Shown: piece after piece, positions 32,520-41,105 of the stretch
How positions within the stretch are numbered: the first letter of the stretch is position 1
Layout: the number at the start of each line of letters is the position of its first letter
Assembly: GCA_016191555.1 (NCBI GenBank)
Contig: JACPVX010000051.1
Span: 1-64,000, forward strand
Origin: Bacteroidota bacterium
GTDB taxonomy: Bacteria; Bacteroidota; Bacteroidia; Cytophagales; Cyclobacteriaceae
Length of the DNA stretch: 64,000 nt
Direction: 5' to 3'
Program-made: the position numbers and the translations under genes
The notes under the pieces: model-generated
The model's database searches: none
The model's input: only the letters and a program-made list of their open reading frames with translations
Told to the model about the DNA's origin: nothing

Positions 32520-33199
32520 GTGAAGTTACTCTCTTTGAAACAAAAGATGGATCGAGCTCACTTTTGCACATCGAGCTGAATGAAACCTATCATTCCACAC
32601 ATGGCGCATTACAAGAATCGATTTATGTTTTTATTGACAGAGGGTTTGCAGAAGCTCTCAATCTAGGTAAGAAGCAAATCTCCATTTTAGAAATCGGGTT
32701 TGGCACCGGATTGAATGCACTACTCACTTTACTAGAAGCCCAGCGAACTCAAGTGAATGTAATTTACGAAACACTCGAGGCCTATCCTTTGCCCTCTGAA
32801 ATCGTAACTCAGTTAAACTATACACAACTGCTAACCGATAAAGAAGGCCCAACCGTTTCTCCGCTTTTTGATTCGTTGCACAGTGTTCCGTGGGATGGAA
32901 CGAATCATGTTCAGCCGAATTTTACTTTGCTAAAACGAAAGGAGGATTTGTTAGAGGCAACATTCGAAATAGAAAAATTTGATCTCGTGTACTACGATGC
33001 ATTCGCGCCAGATAAGCAACCGCATTTATGGGAACTTCCCATTCTTGAAAAAGTAGTGAACGCGCTGAAGCCAGGAGGAATTTTTGTAACCTATTCAGCC
33101 AAAGGGCAATTAAGGCGCGACTTGATTGCTCTCGGACTAAACGTAGAAAAATTACCCGGACCTCCGGGCAAACGCGAGATGATCCGGGCGATTAAATAG
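32516..33199 (+). CDS. mnmD: MnmD, tRNA 5-methylaminomethyl-2-thiouridine(34) methyltransferase
   Basis: 227 residues, the stand-alone methyltransferase half of bifunctional MnmC. The SAM motif is [16 protein letters not shown] (about 62-77) and the family signature [18 protein letters not shown] follows. It methylates nm5(s2)U34 in tRNA wobble positions without the oxidase half. The ATGA overlap with ispF shows translational coupling. The C-terminal RR..PPGKREM region is typical. Confidence 0.92.
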   Translation: MSEVTLFETKDGSSSLLHIELNETYHSTHGALQESIYVFIDRGFAEALNLGKKQISILEIGFGTGLNALLTLLEAQRTQVNVIYETLEAYPLPSEIVTQLNYTQLLTDKEGPTVSPLFDSLHSVPWDGTNHVQPNFTLLKRKEDLLEATFEIEKFDLVYYDAFAPDKQPHLWELPILEKVVNALKPGGIFVTYSAKGQLRRDLIALGLNVEKLPGPPGKREMIRAIK

Positions 33200-33206
33200 G
33201 TTTAGT

Positions 33207-34874
33207 CTATTCGGTAATCGTCAATCTATAGCCGGTGCCATTTTGCAATTTCACCGACCACTTCTGATTGCCTTCTGTTACCTCCAGTTTAAAATACGTG
33301 TTATAAAAATTCCAGTCTTTCACCGTGTAAACAAACGGAACATCGCCAGTATAAACTTCTTTGCCGCCATCTTGAGTAATGGTTACTGAAGCGCCTTCCG
33401 GAGCCTTCATAATTACTTGTGGGCCATTCATACCAGATGGATCTTTGCTTCGTGTAACAGTATATGTTTTTCCATTGCTCAAGCGAATGCTTCCATCTTC
33501 GTATTTAGCGGTGAGTGGTCCAGACGAAGAGGCGGCAGGTGCAGCGGCTGGCTCTTCAGCATCAGGCATGGCTGCTCCTTGTGGAGCAGAAACAACGCGA
33601 AAAACGTAATCGCCTTTCTTTTTTTGTTTCACCATGATAGTAGTTTCACCAGCTATAATTGGATAGCGCTTTAAAATCTTTGGAATGGATTTGTCTTCAA
33701 ACTCTAACCGAATTTGCTTCGAAGTTCCGGTGACAGTGGTTGTAACAGAAGCCTGCGGTGTGTTATTTATTTTTTGCCCATCTAGAAATGCGGTAAAATT
33801 TTCACCCATTTCGGTGTAGATAGTCCATGTACCAGTGCCGCCTTTGTTGGCTCCATACGCTTGCCCCATAGCCGCTCCGTTTTGTGCCGGTTGTGTGTAC
33901 TGATTCTGTGACTGTCCATATTGTGCAGGAGCACTGGCAGGAGTTTCCTCTGCTACTTCTTCAGTGCTTGTTGCAGCCGAGCCTTGTTCGATCACAAATC
34001 GGTAGCCGGTTCCGTTCTGCATTTTCACCGACCATTTTTGATTCCCCTCGGTTACTTCCAATTTGAAGTAGGTGTTATAAAAATTCCAGTCTTTCACCGT
34101 GTAGACGAAAGGGACTTCGCCATTGTATACCTCTTTGCCACCATCTTGTGTAATTGTTACTGCAGCGCCTTCCGGTGCTTTCATAATTACCTGCGGGCCA
34201 TTCATGCCCGATGCATCTTTCTCTCTTTTTACAAGATAGGTTTTGCCATTGCTCAAACTAATTTGTTGACCATCAAATTTCGCGGTAAGCGGCCCCGCGT
34301 TAGTTGAAGAGGGAGCGGTAGCGGAACCAATGCTACTTTGATTTGTATTTTGGTTAGAAGAATTTACGGCCACCGGCTGACCATTTTGTGTTACGGTTAC
34401 ATTAGCTTCTTTTGAAACATTCTTCCCGATGGAAGCCGTTTTTTGCAGTAGCTTTTTTCCAAATCCGGTTTTTTCTTTGGGAGCTTGGGCATCGGATGTC
34501 TCGTTTGTATTTTCTGACGTGGCCGATGGCGTTTCTTCGCCCTCATCGGCAGTGCCATCCATGTTACGTAAAATGTATTCGCCCTTTTTGTTTTGTTTAA
34601 TAACAGTAACCAACTCTTTCAACCCCGGTTTTAGCGGAACACGTTTAATCACTTTGGGTATTCTTGTGTCGTCAAATTCAATACGGATGGTTTTGAGAAT
34701 TCCTTTGATTCCCGAAGCAACTACGCGCGGCTGAGGCGTGGCATTGATTTTTTCACTATCGATAAATAGAGTGAAGCTTTCACCATTTTCTGAATAGAAT
34801 GTCCAATTGAAACCTTGACTAAACGAAAATGTGCTAGATGCCAGAAAGGCAAGCACGAATATGTACTTCTTCAT
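33207..34874 (-). CDS. Secreted protein with an internally duplicated two-domain unit
   Basis: 555 residues with a signal peptide ending SFSQ. Domain A (GFNWTFYSENGESFTLFIDSEKIN... to GEYILRN, about 21-105) recurs at about 345-430 (TWTIYTEMGENFTAFLDGQKIN...). Domain B (LTAKFDGQQISLSNGKTYLVKR, GPQVIMKAPEGAAVTITQDGG, WSVKMQNGTGYRFVIE) recurs at the C-terminus almost unchanged. Low-complexity Ala/Ser/Gln linkers join them. Domain A resembles the N-terminal domain of DUF4476-type Bacteroidota proteins; domain B is unknown to me. The A-B-A-B arrangement implies duplication of the whole unit. It is on the minus strand after nifU but separated by a terminator. Confidence 0.75.
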   Translation of the reverse strand: MKKYIFVLAFLASSTFSFSQGFNWTFYSENGESFTLFIDSEKINATPQPRVVASGIKGILKTIRIEFDDTRIPKVIKRVPLKPGLKELVTVIKQNKKGEYILRNMDGTADEGEETPSATSENTNETSDAQAPKEKTGFGKKLLQKTASIGKNVSKEANVTVTQNGQPVAVNSSNQNTNQSSIGSATAPSSTNAGPLTAKFDGQQISLSNGKTYLVKREKDASGMNGPQVIMKAPEGAAVTITQDGGKEVYNGEVPFVYTVKDWNFYNTYFKLEVTEGNQKWSVKMQNGTGYRFVIEQGSAATSTEEVAEETPASAPAQYGQSQNQYTQPAQNGAAMGQAYGANKGGTGTWTIYTEMGENFTAFLDGQKINNTPQASVTTTVTGTSKQIRLEFEDKSIPKILKRYPIIAGETTIMVKQKKKGDYVFRVVSAPQGAAMPDAEEPAAAPAASSSGPLTAKYEDGSIRLSNGKTYTVTRSKDPSGMNGPQVIMKAPEGASVTITQDGGKEVYTGDVPFVYTVKDWNFYNTYFKLEVTEGNQKWSVKLQNGTGYRLTITE

Positions 34875-34940
34875 AGGGTGGGTGTTTAGGGTATTCTAAA
34901 TGTAGGCTATTATGTTTTATAATCCGAGCCACATACCAAC

Positions 34941-34963
34941 AAAAAAAGCCCCGAAGGGCTTTT
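34941..34963 (-). terminator. Intrinsic terminator after the NifU gene
   Basis: AAAGCCC-CGAA-GGGCTTT flanked by an A run (a T run on the minus strand). It lies between nifU and the downstream secreted-protein gene on the same strand. Confidence 0.8.
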
Positions 34964-34986
34964 GCTAGTTAATTTTGAGACACAAT

Positions 34987-35562
34987 TTATCCTAGAGCTT
35001 CTACTTCTTCCACTTCCTCCGGCATCATCTTTTTGAAAAGATTTTCAATGCCAGCTTTAAGCGTGATCGTTGAAGAAGGACAACCGCTGCAGGAACCTTG
35101 CAAGGTCACTGTCACTTTTTTTCCATGCAATGAATGAAATGTAATGGCTCCGCCATCTTGTTCTACAGCCGGGCGGATGTACTCATCCAAAATGGTTTTA
35201 ATTTTCTTGATCGTCTCGGTTTCTTCCTGTGCTTCTGCTTCCGGTGTGTTCAAATCTAAAATCAATTTTCCCGATTCGAGGAAACTCAAAATATGCTTTT
35301 TCAATGTATCCTGAATTTCCATCCACTCCACGTCTTCTTTTTTAGTAACTGTTACGAAGTTGCTCGCATAGAAAACGCGATCTACAAACGGATACATAAA
35401 AAGTTCTTGCGCCAGCGGTGCGTTTTCGGCTTCGGCCGGAGAGGGGAAATCGAAACTCATTCCTTCGGGAACCAGCATTTCGTTCACCACAAACTTGAGT
35501 GAATTGGGGTTTGGATTTGACTCCAAATATATATGAAGGGCTTTGGGAGCAGGTTTTAGCAT
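34987..35562 (-). CDS. NifU/Nfu-type iron-sulfur cluster scaffold or carrier
   Basis: 191 residues. The N-terminal Nfu_N domain is recognisable from YLESNPNPNSLKFVVNEM and FPFVDRVFY-like text (MYPFVDRVFYASNF). The C-terminal NifU domain has the cluster-binding CxxC in GSCSGCPSSTITLKAGIENLF and EQDGGAITFHSLHG. It carries 4Fe-4S clusters to client enzymes such as the QueG protein here. A terminator follows. Confidence 0.92.
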   Translation of the reverse strand: MLKPAPKALHIYLESNPNPNSLKFVVNEMLVPEGMSFDFPSPAEAENAPLAQELFMYPFVDRVFYASNFVTVTKKEDVEWMEIQDTLKKHILSFLESGKLILDLNTPEAEAQEETETIKKIKTILDEYIRPAVEQDGGAITFHSLHGKKVTVTLQGSCSGCPSSTITLKAGIENLFKKMMPEEVEEVEALG

Positions 35563-35664
35563 AATTCTAATTTTTACTGTCCAACAAAATTAGTCAAAAT
35601 AAGTTCTGTGCGAATTAGAATTCCAATAAGAGAAAATCGGAAGCTGCGTCTACGCTCTGGTTTC

Positions 35665-36504
35665 TTAGTTTTTCAATGTCAATTTAACAATCACTGGCAA
35701 GTGATCGGATGGATAATATGTGCCGTCATGATCGGCAAGTACCTGATACGATTCGGTTTTCCATCCGGCAGAGTGAAAGATATAGTCGATGGTTTTACAA
35801 GTCATGGCGTTTACCGTAAATCCGCAGAACGTGCCAGCGGTAGAATCTGCAGGTCGTGTGTCGTAGAGCTTTATACCAATTCCATTGACCATGTTTTGAT
35901 ACGGAGGTTCTGTCGGCTCGGAATTAAAATCTCCGGTGATGACGGCAGGCATTTTTTTGTTGGAGTGCGTATAGCCTTCAATAAATCCTTTTATCAAAAG
36001 GGTACTTTTCAATCGTGCCTCTTTGCCGATGTGATCAAAGTGGGTGTTGAGTACCAGGAAGATTTGCCCTGAAGTTTTATCTTTCAGTTCAGCATGCGTA
36101 ACCACACGTGTAATGGCGGCATCCCAACTTTTACTTCCTGGCACATCCGGTGTTTCAGAAAGCCAGAAAGTACTTTGCTTCAATACTTCAAACTTTTCTT
36201 TCTTGTAGAAGATAGCCGAGTATTCTCCTTTTTCTTTTCCATTATCGCGGCCTACGCCCACAAAAGCATAGTCGGGTAAGCTGGTTTGTAAATCCTGCAT
36301 TTGTTGATGCAGCACTTCTTGCACACCTAAAATATCCGGATTGTTTTTACGAATCAACCCGATCAATTTCTCTTTGCGATTGGGCCACGCATTCACGCCA
36401 TCAGCCGGTGTGTCCAGACGGATGTTGTACGTCATCACCGAATAAGTTTGTGCTACTGACAATTGAATCCCCATTGCCAAAATGATGGTGTTCAGTAATT
36501 TCAT
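35665..36504 (-). CDS. Secreted endonuclease/exonuclease/phosphatase-family hydrolase
   Basis: 279 residues with a signal peptide (LNTIILAMGIQLSVAQ). EEP-fold motifs: VMTYNIRLDT, DILGVQEVLHQQ (metal Glu), NTHFDHIG, GDFNSEPTEP and SDHLPVIV with the catalytic His pair. Such proteins in Bacteroidota act outside the cytoplasm as nucleases or phosphodiesterases; the substrate is unknown. It precedes the NifU gene in transcription direction with 100 bp between. Confidence 0.92.
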   Translation of the reverse strand: MKLLNTIILAMGIQLSVAQTYSVMTYNIRLDTPADGVNAWPNRKEKLIGLIRKNNPDILGVQEVLHQQMQDLQTSLPDYAFVGVGRDNGKEKGEYSAIFYKKEKFEVLKQSTFWLSETPDVPGSKSWDAAITRVVTHAELKDKTSGQIFLVLNTHFDHIGKEARLKSTLLIKGFIEGYTHSNKKMPAVITGDFNSEPTEPPYQNMVNGIGIKLYDTRPADSTAGTFCGFTVNAMTCKTIDYIFHSAGWKTESYQVLADHDGTYYPSDHLPVIVKLTLKN

Positions 36505-36560
36505 AAAATAAGATTTGACACAGATTGATTAATCATGTGGACTAGAAATTCGAATTCACG

Positions 36561-37952
36561 CTATTTCTCTTCCTCTACCAGTTCCCCTTCCCACTTACTT
36601 ACCACTGCTGTGGCGATGCTGTTACCCACCACATTGGTAGCGCTGCGGCCCATATCTAACAACGGATCGATGCCCAATAAGAGTGCAAGTCCTGCTTCCG
36701 GAATATTAAAAGTGGCGAGCGTGCCGGCAATGACAACCAATGATGCGCGTGGTACTCCGGCTATGCCTTTGCTAGTCAGCATCAGCACGAGCAGCATACT
36801 CATTTGGGTGGCCATCGATAACTCAATGCCATACGACTGTGCGATGAACAACGAAGCGAAAGTCATGTACATCATACTGCCATCCAGATTGAAGGAATAG
36901 CCGAGTGGTAACACGAAACTTACAATCTTGTCTTTGCAACCAAATTTTTGCAGTAACTCCATCGTCTTTGGAAAGGCAGCTTCACTACTGCTCGTGCTAA
37001 ATGCAAGAAGGATTGGTTCTTTTACTTTGCGCAACAATGCAATCACACGTTTGCCAATGATCAGTGATCCGGCCAACGCAAGCACAATCCATAAAATCAA
37101 CAAGCCCGAGTAAAATTCAGTAATGAAGATCGAATACGTTTTTAAAATTCCTAAACCTTGCTTGGCGATTATGGCAGTCATGGCACCGAACACAGCTATG
37201 GGTGCGAAGTTCATCACGTATCCGGTTACTTTTAAAATAACATGAGCTATCGCATCCATGGCCTTGATTACAATTTTACCTTGTTCGCCAATGGCAGCTG
37301 TGGCTACTCCAAAGAAAAGAGAGAACACCACGATTTGTAAAATTTCATTTTTCGCCATCGCGTCAATCACGCTGGCGGGGAAGACGTGATACAAAAAGTC
37401 TTTCAGCGAAAGGCTATTGTGTGCTAATCCAATGTCGGTGCTGGCATCAGGCACGGGCAAGTGCATGGCAATGCCGGGTTGGAAAATGTTTACTAAAATC
37501 ATTCCCAACAACAAGCTGGTTAAAGAGGCACCAACGAACCACAACAATGTTTTTCCTCCAATGCGCCCGACAGAATTGATGTCGCCTAGCTTTGCTACAC
37601 CCACCACCAAAGTTGTAAACACCAATGGAGCCACAATCATTTTAATGAGACGAAGAAAAATATCTGCTAAGATGGAGAAGGGTTCTACTTTTTTATCTCG
37701 CGCGGAGATAATGGCACCACGTTCTTTGGTAATAGATTTTTTTTGTTGCTCCAACGAAACCATTGCTACGCTATCCGTGGCTTTGGACAACTCGTGTTGT
37801 GTTTGCTGCAACTTCTGTTCGAAGGCCTCGAGTTTTGTGTTTTCGTCAGCCACATAACTTTTGTTGAGCACAAATCCCAAGCCAATGCCCACCACTAATG
37901 CAATGATGATGTAAAGAGTGAGTTTACTTTTCTTGGGTGAAGTGGTTTCCAT
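36561..37952 (-). CDS. Dicarboxylate/amino acid:cation symporter (DAACS family)
   Basis: 463 residues, sodium- or proton-coupled glutamate/aspartate/C4-dicarboxylate type. After a first membrane helix (about 10-27) comes an unusual charged segment of about 50 residues (NTKLEAFEQKLQQTQHELSKATDSV...) with a coiled-coil look. Then PFSILADIFLRLIKMIVAPLVFTTLVVGVA and the core motifs follow: ILLAFSTSSSEAAFPKT (substrate serine-rich loop), YSFNLDGSMMYMTFA and DMGRSATNVVGNSIA. Members without the insert have about 410-430 residues. Substrate not determined. Confidence 0.92.
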   Translation of the reverse strand: METTSPKKSKLTLYIIIALVVGIGLGFVLNKSYVADENTKLEAFEQKLQQTQHELSKATDSVAMVSLEQQKKSITKERGAIISARDKKVEPFSILADIFLRLIKMIVAPLVFTTLVVGVAKLGDINSVGRIGGKTLLWFVGASLTSLLLGMILVNIFQPGIAMHLPVPDASTDIGLAHNSLSLKDFLYHVFPASVIDAMAKNEILQIVVFSLFFGVATAAIGEQGKIVIKAMDAIAHVILKVTGYVMNFAPIAVFGAMTAIIAKQGLGILKTYSIFITEFYSGLLILWIVLALAGSLIIGKRVIALLRKVKEPILLAFSTSSSEAAFPKTMELLQKFGCKDKIVSFVLPLGYSFNLDGSMMYMTFASLFIAQSYGIELSMATQMSMLLVLMLTSKGIAGVPRASLVVIAGTLATFNIPEAGLALLLGIDPLLDMGRSATNVVGNSIATAVVSKWEGELVEEEK

Positions 37953-37979
37953 AAATCAAAAATCTGTGAGTTAGTAAAG

Positions 37980-39053
37980 CTAAACTTTTGAAGCCTTATT
38001 TCGCAATAAAAAATCTGCCAGCACCAAGGCAGCCATGGCTTCTACGATAGGTACAGCTCGTGGCACTACGCAAGGATCATGTCTGCCTTTGCCGGACACA
38101 ACGGCTTCGTTTCCTTCTTTATCTACCGTAGCCTGATCTTGCATAATCGTAGCTACCGGTTTGAAAGCTACATTGAAATAAATGTCTTCTCCATTGCTGA
38201 TGCCGCCTTGCACGCCACCGGAATGGTTGGTCTTCGTGCGAATTTTTCCACCCTCATTTACAAATTCATCATTATGCTGTGAGCCGCGCAATTCCACACC
38301 CGCAAAGCCACTTCCATATTCAAAACCTTTTACCGCATTGATGCTAAGAATGGCTTTGCCCAGCTCCGCATGCAGTTTATCAAAAACCGGTTCGCCCAAT
38401 CCCACCGGAGTATTTTTTATCACACAACTCACTACGCCACCAATTGTGTCACGGTCTAAACGCACCTGATCGATCAACGCAATCATCTTTTCCGCTGTCG
38501 CGGGATCAGGGCAGCGCACGATGTTGTCTTCCGTTTTACGGAGATCCAGTTGTGTGTACCCAGGAGCTTTGAGTGTTCCTACCTGTGAGACATATGCATT
38601 GATTTCCACTCCGTGCTTGCGAAGCAACAATTTGGCAATCGCACCGGCTGCAACACGCGCGGCTGTTTCGCGAGCCGAACTTCGGCCGCCACCCCGATGA
38701 TCTCGAATGCCATACTTTTCCTGATAGGTAAAGTCAGCATGCGAGGGGCGAAATGTATTTTCAATGTGACTGTAATCTTTGCTGCGCTGATCTTGATTTT
38801 CGATTACAATGGCAATGGGAGTACCCGTAGATTGACCTTCAAAAACGCCAGATAGAATTTTAAAGCTATCGTCTTCTTTGCGCTGCGTAGTGATCTTGCT
38901 TTGTCCTGGTTTTCTGCGATCCAATTCAGATTGAATGAATGCTTCATCGATCGTTAATCCAGCCGGACAACCATCGATGATGACACCAATGGCTGGCCCG
39001 TGACTTTCACCAAAAGTGCTGATCTTAAAAAGAGTTCCGTAATTATTTCCCAT
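37980..39053 (-). CDS. aroC: Chorismate synthase
   Basis: 357 residues: [23 protein letters not shown] at the start, [29 protein letters not shown], and the end ...[22 protein letters not shown], all classical. It converts EPSP to chorismate with reduced FMN, the last shikimate-pathway step. It starts one base after the batD stop (39053/39055) on the same strand. No other shikimate gene is near. Confidence 0.97.
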   Translation of the reverse strand: MGNNYGTLFKISTFGESHGPAIGVIIDGCPAGLTIDEAFIQSELDRRKPGQSKITTQRKEDDSFKILSGVFEGQSTGTPIAIVIENQDQRSKDYSHIENTFRPSHADFTYQEKYGIRDHRGGGRSSARETAARVAAGAIAKLLLRKHGVEINAYVSQVGTLKAPGYTQLDLRKTEDNIVRCPDPATAEKMIALIDQVRLDRDTIGGVVSCVIKNTPVGLGEPVFDKLHAELGKAILSINAVKGFEYGSGFAGVELRGSQHNDEFVNEGGKIRTKTNHSGGVQGGISNGEDIYFNVAFKPVATIMQDQATVDKEGNEAVVSGKGRHDPCVVPRAVPIVEAMAALVLADFLLRNKASKV

Positions 39054-39054
39054 G

Positions 39055-40494
39055 CTATTTCCGGAAGATCATAAATACCGAGGCTCCCAGAATGAGCAAG
39101 ATAAAAACATTCAACGCAATTTTTTGGCCATTGCGCGAAATAGAGGATTTTAATGTGTTGTCAGCTGCATCTGCCCGATCATAAAACGAACCCAGATTGT
39201 TGCTTTCAATGGCTTGATTTTTTTGACTTTCCCCAATCACCGTTACCATTTGCTTGGATTTCAAAGTATCGTATTTTCGAGTGTTGGGATTAAAATACAC
39301 CCATTGAAAATAATCGCCCAATTTAAAAGTGCCGGGTTCTTTAGGGATCATAAAATAACTGAATGATTTATTACCGGACACGCGGCCGATATCGCGTGTT
39401 ATATTTTGTTTGACGTTGGGCTCGTAAATATCAAAGCTGCTGTTGGGCGCAATTTGTGGTTTTTCAATTCCAGAAATATTCCCCTCTCCATAAATCGTAA
39501 AGTCGTAGCCCACACTTTGTCCGGTTTCTAAATTATTTTTTGCCAACCGTTCTTCTAACCGATATTCCCCCACCGAAACGGCATCGCGCAAAGGATGAGG
39601 AGGTAGCTCTCGTACTTTTACACTTTTTGGTTTGGAAGTAAAGGTTTTAAAATCCTCCTGCCGATTTTGACCAAAGAATGAAGGGTTCTTCGCCACTTTG
39701 AATTTGATCATTTCCAAACCTACGCTGGGAAACTGAACCACTTGTGCATTCAGCGGGTAGAAAGTGGCCTGATAAATTTTGTATTGCGTATAATTTTTTC
39801 CGTTGATTTGAATGGGTTCACCTTCAATACTTTCAATGTTGAAATTTTCTTCCCAGCAGTTGGCCGGTTTTAGCTTTTTCAGAATTTCACCTAATTGTTT
39901 TCCCAGATCATGAAACTGCATGGGTGCGCGATTGCTCTCAGCTACGAGGAACGAAAGCGTAGCTGTAAATCCTTCGCCTACATATACTTCATCCTTGCTA
40001 GTGGTCAAAGCTAAGAGTGCATCTTCTTTGACATCTACAAACTCAGTTGCCCCTCCACGACCAAAAAAGTCTTCGCGCGGGTCGCGATCAAAAAAACTGC
40101 GGAAAGGATCAGTTTGTTGCACTTGTACAGGCGGCCCTATCTTCACTTTTTTCCCGGTAACGGAATAGGGCTGATCATTGACCTTCATCTTAAAGGAAGG
40201 GATCGTCACCATGCCTTGACGGGTGGGTGCGTAGGTCATGATGATACTCTGTGACGAACTCATCTGTCCATTGATAATGCTGGTTTGCGAAGAAGAGGAA
40301 GTGCCGCGTTTTTGGAATCCATCAATGTCTGGAAAGTTGTCATAGCTTCTTAGGCGGTCGTTATTGACCGTAATCGTGATGGTCCACGCCTGATTTTCGC
40401 CAATTTCGTTAGGCCCCAAGTCAATCTGCACGCTTTGCCCCTTGGCCCAGAAAGCCAGCAGAGAGCAAAAAATCAAAAAACCGCTTCTTATCAT
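39055..40494 (-). CDS. batD: BatD-family protein (aerotolerance/oxygen-tolerance type)
   Basis: 479 residues. A signal peptide ([14 protein letters not shown]) is followed by beta domains: [20 protein letters not shown], the phrase [25 protein letters not shown], the [11 protein letters not shown] block and [21 protein letters not shown]. One membrane helix ends the protein ([18 protein letters not shown]). BatD usually works with VWA proteins BatA/BatB; here it stands with aroC, away from any bat cluster. It probably shares a transcript with aroC. Confidence 0.9.
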   Translation of the reverse strand: MIRSGFLIFCSLLAFWAKGQSVQIDLGPNEIGENQAWTITITVNNDRLRSYDNFPDIDGFQKRGTSSSSQTSIINGQMSSSQSIIMTYAPTRQGMVTIPSFKMKVNDQPYSVTGKKVKIGPPVQVQQTDPFRSFFDRDPREDFFGRGGATEFVDVKEDALLALTTSKDEVYVGEGFTATLSFLVAESNRAPMQFHDLGKQLGEILKKLKPANCWEENFNIESIEGEPIQINGKNYTQYKIYQATFYPLNAQVVQFPSVGLEMIKFKVAKNPSFFGQNRQEDFKTFTSKPKSVKVRELPPHPLRDAVSVGEYRLEERLAKNNLETGQSVGYDFTIYGEGNISGIEKPQIAPNSSFDIYEPNVKQNITRDIGRVSGNKSFSYFMIPKEPGTFKLGDYFQWVYFNPNTRKYDTLKSKQMVTVIGESQKNQAIESNNLGSFYDRADAADNTLKSSISRNGQKIALNVFILLILGASVFMIFRK

Positions 40495-40780
40495 AGATTT
40501 TCAATGTTGCAATTAGCATCGCAACTAGTTGCAATACAAAATTAAAATCTTCTTTCTACTATTAAACCTGTTTTGTACTTTCATGAGTCAATGTTTCAGC
40601 AAACGCGCTGGAAGAAGATGTCGAAACTAGTTGTAAAGTTTGAACGACAGATTTCAAAGGCAGAAAATTGATTTTAATGGGCACAAATTGGTGGATAGTC
40701 GATTACGATAGTCGTAAAGCAACTACTGGCCAATTTCATCGTTGTAATTCTAACTAATTCAAAAAGTGTTAAGCAGTAGA
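40495..40780. promoter_or_regulatory. Intergenic region upstream of batD, with a palindrome
   Basis: About 286 bp without a gene. GCAACTAGTTGC (40521-40532) is a perfect 12-bp palindrome, and GTTGCAAT occurs directly at 40506-40513 and 40528-40535 (22 bp apart). These sit 12-42 bp upstream of the batD start and could be a repressor or activator site. Further to 40780 I see only AT-rich sequence that must hold the promoter of the small gene. Confidence 0.45.
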
Positions 40781-40972
40781 ATGAAAATGCTCAATTATGT
40801 CAAAAACATCCTCAGTCGAGTGAGTTTTGACGCACGGCTCTTTGAAAAGGAGCTTAGAAAGGCGATCAAAGTTTTGATAGCCGAAGAAGTACAGGAGCTC
40901 AGAAATTGGTGTTATGCCAATTATGGGAATGAGCATCGGGCAATTTTAAACCGATGTTTTGTGGTTGCTTAA
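40781..40972 (+). CDS. Stand-alone conserved-looking 63-residue protein
   Basis: 63 residues from the ATG at 40781 (a GTG lies 15 bp upstream in frame). The sequence is helical and charged: LNYVKNILSRVSFDARLFEKELRKAIKVL split over two helices, then EEVQELRNWCYANYG. The LFEKELRKAI and EEV-EL-WCY pattern looks like a small family I have seen in Bacteroidota hypothetical proteins, but I cannot assign a function. A strong hairpin terminator follows 25 bp downstream, supporting a real transcription unit. No signal peptide or membrane segment. Confidence 0.65.
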   Translation: MKMLNYVKNILSRVSFDARLFEKELRKAIKVLIAEEVQELRNWCYANYGNEHRAILNRCFVVA

Positions 40973-40996
40973 TTTTAGTTCAGACAAAGAAAAATC

Positions 40997-41025
40997 AAAA
41001 CCCTGGTGAATAGCCGGGGTTTTTT
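40997..41025 (+). terminator. Intrinsic terminator of the 63-residue gene
   Basis: AAACCC-T-GG/TGAATA/GCC-G-GGGTTT with one mismatch, then a run of T. It separates the small gene from the S9 peptidase gene. Confidence 0.8.
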
Positions 41026-41105
41026 GTTGGGTTTGTTTTTGATTCCGCCATATGTTTAATGATATGCATTTCGCTCGCTATATTTCAGAACCTAAATCGT
41101 AAAAT

